Below are positions 60,996 through 64,000 of a DNA stretch of 64,000 nucleotides, in pieces. The notes below the pieces were generated by a model. That model ran no database searches, was not told where the DNA came from, and saw nothing but the letters and a program-made list of their open reading frames with translations. Each line of letters begins with the position of its first letter. Position 1 is the stretch's first letter. Source of the DNA: an uncultured Bacilli bacterium (GTDB lineage Bacteria; Bacillota_I; Bacilli_A; RF39; UBA660); contig CAKOJN010000004.1 in the NCBI GenBank assembly GCA_934090685.1, positions 62,001 to 126,000 of the forward strand, in the 5' to 3' direction. Both the position numbers and the translations under genes were made by a program.

Positions 60996-61857
60996 TAGAT
61001 TCCCATCTTCCATATACTCCACATGCTAAATTCATATTTCTAGAAGAAATCTTAAGACCAATTTCATCAGTAGTAATTTTACCATCAAATTTAGATAATG
61101 AACTAGTCACCAAAACATTTTTCAATATTTCAGGCGTAATACCTTTAGTGTATGAATTGATCAAGAAAAATAAAGGTTTATCACTTAATATATCAATAGA
61201 ACTTTCAATTAATTTATTCAAACTATCTTCAAATCTCCATAATTCTTTAGAAGGGCCTCTTCCATAAGTAGGCGGATCCATAATTATCGCATCATACTTA
61301 TTTCCCCTTCTTTTTTCTCTTTCAACAAACTTTAAACAATCATCACAAATATATCTTATTTTATTTTGCTCTAAATGAGATAAATTGGCATTCTCTTTCG
61401 CCCATTCGTTCATACCCTGAGATGCATCTACATGAACAACCTCTACTGCGCCAGCATATGAACTTGCCATAGTCGCACCACCAGTATACGCAAAAAGATT
61501 TAAAACTTTAATATCCCTATTAGCATTCTTTATTTTATCAATAATAAAGTCCCAATTTGCTGCTTGTTCAGGAAATAACCCAGTATGTTTAAATCCAGTC
61601 GGACTTACTTTAAACTTTAAATCCTTATAATTTATAGTCCAAAACTCAGGTATTTCTTTTTTCTTTTCCCAATATCCTCCACCTTTTTCACTTCTATGAT
61701 AAATCGCACTATATTTATTCCATTCTTGAGTATCTTCATGTGTCCATAATGCCCACGGATCAGGTCTTCTTAATATAACATTTCCCCAACTTTCTAATTT
61801 TTCACCGTTCCCAGCATCAATTAATCTATAATCTTTCCAATCATTACTTACAAGCAT
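60988..61857 (-). CDS. RlmI-like class I SAM methyltransferase
   Basis: 289 residues from ATG 61857 (GGAGGTTATT ahead). It begins with a short RlmI-type domain (WKDYRLIDAGNGEKLESWG) and has KHTGLFPEQAANWDFI, LNLFAYTGGATMASSYAGA (motif I), VVHVDASQGMNEWAKENA, and IIMDPPTYGRGP (NPPY-type motif). Similar to 23S rRNA m5C or 16S m2G methyltransferases. First gene of an operon with the pseudouridine synthase. Confidence 0.85.
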   Translation of the reverse strand: MLVSNDWKDYRLIDAGNGEKLESWGNVILRRPDPWALWTHEDTQEWNKYSAIYHRSEKGGGYWEKKKEIPEFWTINYKDLKFKVSPTGFKHTGLFPEQAANWDFIIDKIKNANRDIKVLNLFAYTGGATMASSYAGAVEVVHVDASQGMNEWAKENANLSHLEQNKIRYICDDCLKFVEREKRRGNKYDAIIMDPPTYGRGPSKELWRFEDSLNKLIESSIDILSDKPLFFLINSYTKGITPEILKNVLVTSSLSKFDGKITTDEIGLKISSRNMNLACGVYGRWESNE

Positions 61858-61959
61858 AATAACCTCCAAAATAATTTGTCATTAATAATACAATTATAAC
61901 ATGATATTGATTTTATTTAAATTAATTTATATAATACTAACTTGAGGTGACATATAATT

Positions 61960-62379
61960 ATGTTAAAAGAATTTGAAATAAATTTATTAAAGAAAATAGA
62001 TGAAAGTAAACCAACTCTTAATACAGTAAGAACAATATATTTAGAAGAAGAATTACAAGCAATAAAATCACTAATTACTGAAGGACAAATAACAATTATT
62101 TGGGATGACTATATCCCACATTTATCTTATCAATATTTAGAATTAACAAAGTCAGGACATGTAACTTTATTTATAGACACATATAACGATGAAATAAAAA
62201 AATTTGTATCATCATTAGACAAACTAGGTTATGATCATAATCTGTTAAATGATTTTCTTCTTTCAATGGATTTATCAAAACCAGTCGAAGAAATATTAAC
62301 AATAGATAACTTTTTATGGTATTGCAATATATTTGATAGATGTGAAAATAAATCAGATATTATTCTTACATTAAAATAG
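61960..62379 (+). CDS. Uncharacterised small protein
   Basis: 139 residues, ATG after GAGGTGACATATAATT. No signal or membrane segment; mixed alpha/beta with acidic C-terminus (DNFLWYCNIFDRCENKSDI). Family not recognised. Single gene with terminator. Confidence 0.65.
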   Translation: MLKEFEINLLKKIDESKPTLNTVRTIYLEEELQAIKSLITEGQITIIWDDYIPHLSYQYLELTKSGHVTLFIDTYNDEIKKFVSSLDKLGYDHNLLNDFLLSMDLSKPVEEILTIDNFLWYCNIFDRCENKSDIILTLK

Positions 62380-62405
62380 CAGTGAAACACTTCTCACTGC
62401 TTTTA
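62378..62405. terminator. Bidirectional terminator
   Basis: AGCAGTGA/TCACTGCT, 8-bp stem with an 8-base loop; TTTTATA on plus and ATTTTAA on minus. Confidence 0.8.
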
Positions 62406-63101
62406 TAATTCTTCATCATCAATATTATATTCATCTAATTTTTTATACTCATATTTTTTAATCTTATATTTACTAATTATTTCAATAATAAAGTCATTAA
62501 ACTTTCTCTCTTCATTTTTTTTAACAACAAAATCAAACTCAATATCTTCTTCATCAGATATAAAATTAATTATCTCAACATCTTTTTTATCAGATAAATA
62601 GTTATTTATATACTCTGTTATTTTACTAATATCTTTACTGCATATTTTAACATTAAATATTTCACTAATCGCTCTATTTTTAGTTTTATCATTTATAAAA
62701 TGATTAATATATCTAAGCACAATATTAGCAAATAAAACAAATAATGCCGCAACTATAGCTTCTTTTATGAAACTACCCGCACATAACACACCAATCGCCG
62801 CATCACACCACATAGTCGCCGCAGTAGTAAGACCTCTTACCTTGTTTTTTTCATTATCTTTTAATATTACTCCCGCACCAAAGAAACCAATCCCTGCTAC
62901 TACTTGAGATGCTATTCTTGTTGCATCAATATTATAACCACTTAACATAAATGAAAAACTAACAAACAAATAGGAACCTATAGCTATTAAAATCATGGTT
63001 CTAAGTCCTAAAGAACGTCTTCTATATTGTCTTTCTATTCCTAAAATAAAACTAAGAAAAAAACAGACCAATAATCCAAATGTAAATTCACTATAATCCA
63101 T
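62403..63101 (-). CDS. MgtC/SapB-family membrane protein
   Basis: 232 residues from ATG 63101 (AGAGGTGTGT ahead). Four to five membrane segments with the family signatures GIERQYRRRSLGLRTMILIAIGS, VVAGIGFFGAGVI, RGLTTAATMWCDAAIGVLCG-like (CDAAIGVLCAG), then a soluble C-terminal domain (about 150-232). MgtC proteins affect Mg homeostasis and the F1Fo ATPase. Single gene. Confidence 0.9.
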   Translation of the reverse strand: MDYSEFTFGLLVCFFLSFILGIERQYRRRSLGLRTMILIAIGSYLFVSFSFMLSGYNIDATRIASQVVAGIGFFGAGVILKDNEKNKVRGLTTAATMWCDAAIGVLCAGSFIKEAIVAALFVLFANIVLRYINHFINDKTKNRAISEIFNVKICSKDISKITEYINNYLSDKKDVEIINFISDEEDIEFDFVVKKNEERKFNDFIIEIISKYKIKKYEYKKLDEYNIDDEEL

Positions 63102-63214
63102 ACACACCTCTTTATTTTCAATATTATTTTATCATGATGTATATTTTATGTAAATATTTTTTTATTTGTTACCAATTAATATTTAATTTGATATAATTAC
63201 AATGGTGATATAAA

Positions 63215-63841
63215 ATGAAAAAATTAATTATCATAATTGGAATATTACTAGTCATCACATTACAAATATTATCATTAATCGGTTTCATTTATGCCGATTA
63301 TAATAAGAAAATTAATGATGTCACTAAAAACATAAATATCCCAGTTGCTAGTCAAAATATATCAAAAGGTACCATTGTTACGGAGAATATGATTACTATA
63401 ATAAATAAAAATAATGTTGATAATAAATACTATTTAAACACAACGAAAATCATAGGTAAAGTGGCAACTAAAAATATTAATAAAAATGAAATGTTTTCGG
63501 TTGATAACTTAATATCAAATGATATAATATTTTATTATAAAGAGGATGCTAATATAAATAATGATATAACAAAACCATTTTTAAATTACAATAATATATA
63601 TTACTACTATACTAATAGCAATCAATCACTAGAAGTATCTTATATGAATAAAAAATATAGTATTGATGATATTATAAGATTAAATATCTTATCGCTAGAT
63701 GAAATATTAAATCAATCATCAAGTAAAGAAAAAATAAATCAGAATACATTATATAAATACGAATTATTTAACTTACTATTATGTAATAACAATACCCTTT
63801 ATATAACAAACAATACTAATAAAAATAATTATTGTAATTAA
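63215..63841 (+). CDS. SAF-domain (CpaB-like) membrane protein
   Basis: 208 residues, ATG after AATGGTGATATAAA. N-terminal membrane anchor (4-28), then a SAF domain: NINIPVASQNISKGTIVTENMI, YYLNTTKIIGKVATKNINKNEMF. The C-terminal part is low-complexity, Asn/Tyr/Ile-rich. Resembles CpaB/RcpC proteins of Flp-type pilus assembly, but no other pilus gene is in the window. Confidence 0.7.
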   Translation: MKKLIIIIGILLVITLQILSLIGFIYADYNKKINDVTKNINIPVASQNISKGTIVTENMITIINKNNVDNKYYLNTTKIIGKVATKNINKNEMFSVDNLISNDIIFYYKEDANINNDITKPFLNYNNIYYYYTNSNQSLEVSYMNKKYSIDDIIRLNILSLDEILNQSSSKEKINQNTLYKYELFNLLLCNNNTLYITNNTNKNNYCN

Positions 63842-63864
63842 CAATATACTTTAACGTAATAATA

Positions 63865-63965
63865 AAAACTTACGAACATTAAGTCCATAAGTTGATTTTA
63901 TTTGGAGCCATAAAGGTTGAAGTCGGACAACCTTTGATTATCTAAACTATAGGTAGTAATAAACT
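63865..63965. other. Three-hairpin region of unknown kind
   Basis: ACTTACG...CATAAGT (63869-63893), AAAGGTTG/CAACCTTT (about 63911-63934) and GTAGT/ACTAC (about 63955-63969). GTCC and GGAC in the first two loops are complementary, so a loop-loop contact is possible. On the minus strand the first hairpin is followed by TTTTATT, like a terminator. It may be a 5' leader or the end of a transcript from beyond the window; no known riboswitch is matched. Confidence 0.35.
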
Positions 63966-64000
63966 ACTAAGTGATATAAGTATATCATAAAATATTGAAA

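Noticed and set aside
1..64000. CRISPR arrays, rRNA genes, conjugation or phage structural genes
   Set aside because: Looked for regular spacer repeats, conserved rRNA stretches and relaxase/terminase/capsid-type proteins; none seen.

Overview
This is a very AT-rich, gene-dense bacterial chromosome segment from a low-GC Firmicute, most likely an uncultured gut Bacilli/Clostridia-type lineage. Evidence: Gram-positive envelope genes (MurD, LTA-synthase-like sulfatase, SleB-like and GH25 hydrolases, LysM amidase, SipW/TasA-type secretion), good Shine-Dalgarno sites (AAGGAGG, AGGTGA), intrinsic terminators at many gene ends, and standard code 11 (the pyrophosphatase gene ends in TGA; the only tRNA is tRNA-Trp with anticodon CCA). 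No rRNA, CRISPR array or sporulation gene cluster was seen.

Layout. 0-3.6 kb: minus-strand SipW cluster (two TasA-like substrates, signal peptidase, DUF5305 protein). 3.7-10.2 kb: TelA-like protein, HAD protein, tRNA-Trp, SleB-like hydrolase, GT2 glycosyltransferase with a small membrane protein, and an LtaS-like sulfatase. 10.2-22.7 kb: an N-acetylmuramoyl-L-alanine amidase gene is split in two. Its first 88 codons lie at 22680-22417 and its last 363 at 11326-10235. The two parts join in frame into a normal amidase with five LysM repeats, so the roughly 11.1 kb between them is an integrated element. It carries a large serine recombinase, a radical-SAM protein, a Sau3AI-like restriction enzyme with a cytosine methyltransferase, a second cytosine methyltransferase, and a coupled two-gene module: a double-headed GHKL ATPase/histidine-kinase-like protein plus a receiver-like protein. 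I read it as a defence/epigenetic island.

22.9-26.8 kb: two adjacent membrane hybrid histidine kinases with complementary defects; one lacks the phosphoacceptor His but keeps the ATP site, the other keeps the His but has lost the ATP site. 27-33 kb: a transposase remnant, then AddB/AddA-type helicase-nuclease genes. 33-48 kb: mostly housekeeping genes (YbaK-type deacylase, Gmk, GlyA, CBS-type pyrophosphatase, DUF362, HD hydrolase, MurD), plus a large adenosine-deaminase-fold protein and, at 37.25-37.55 kb, a strong promoter followed by a 15-codon ORF and a structured RNA. 48-56 kb: DUF1846 protein, Sel1-repeat protein, ABC-2 exporter operon, class III FBPase, dicarboxylate symporter.

57-61.9 kb: the most unusual chromosomal locus. 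One ORF fuses a complete ABC-F protein to a complete aminoglycoside-phosphotransferase-like kinase. It is preceded by a promoter, a 17-residue leader peptide and an overlapping intrinsic terminator, the layout of ribosome-sensing attenuation. Directly upstream is a KsgA/Erm-fold methyltransferase with an altered catalytic motif, then an RluA pseudouridine synthase and an RlmI-like methyltransferase, so the stretch is ribosome-centred. The window ends with an MgtC-like protein, a SAF-domain protein and an unassigned set of hairpins.
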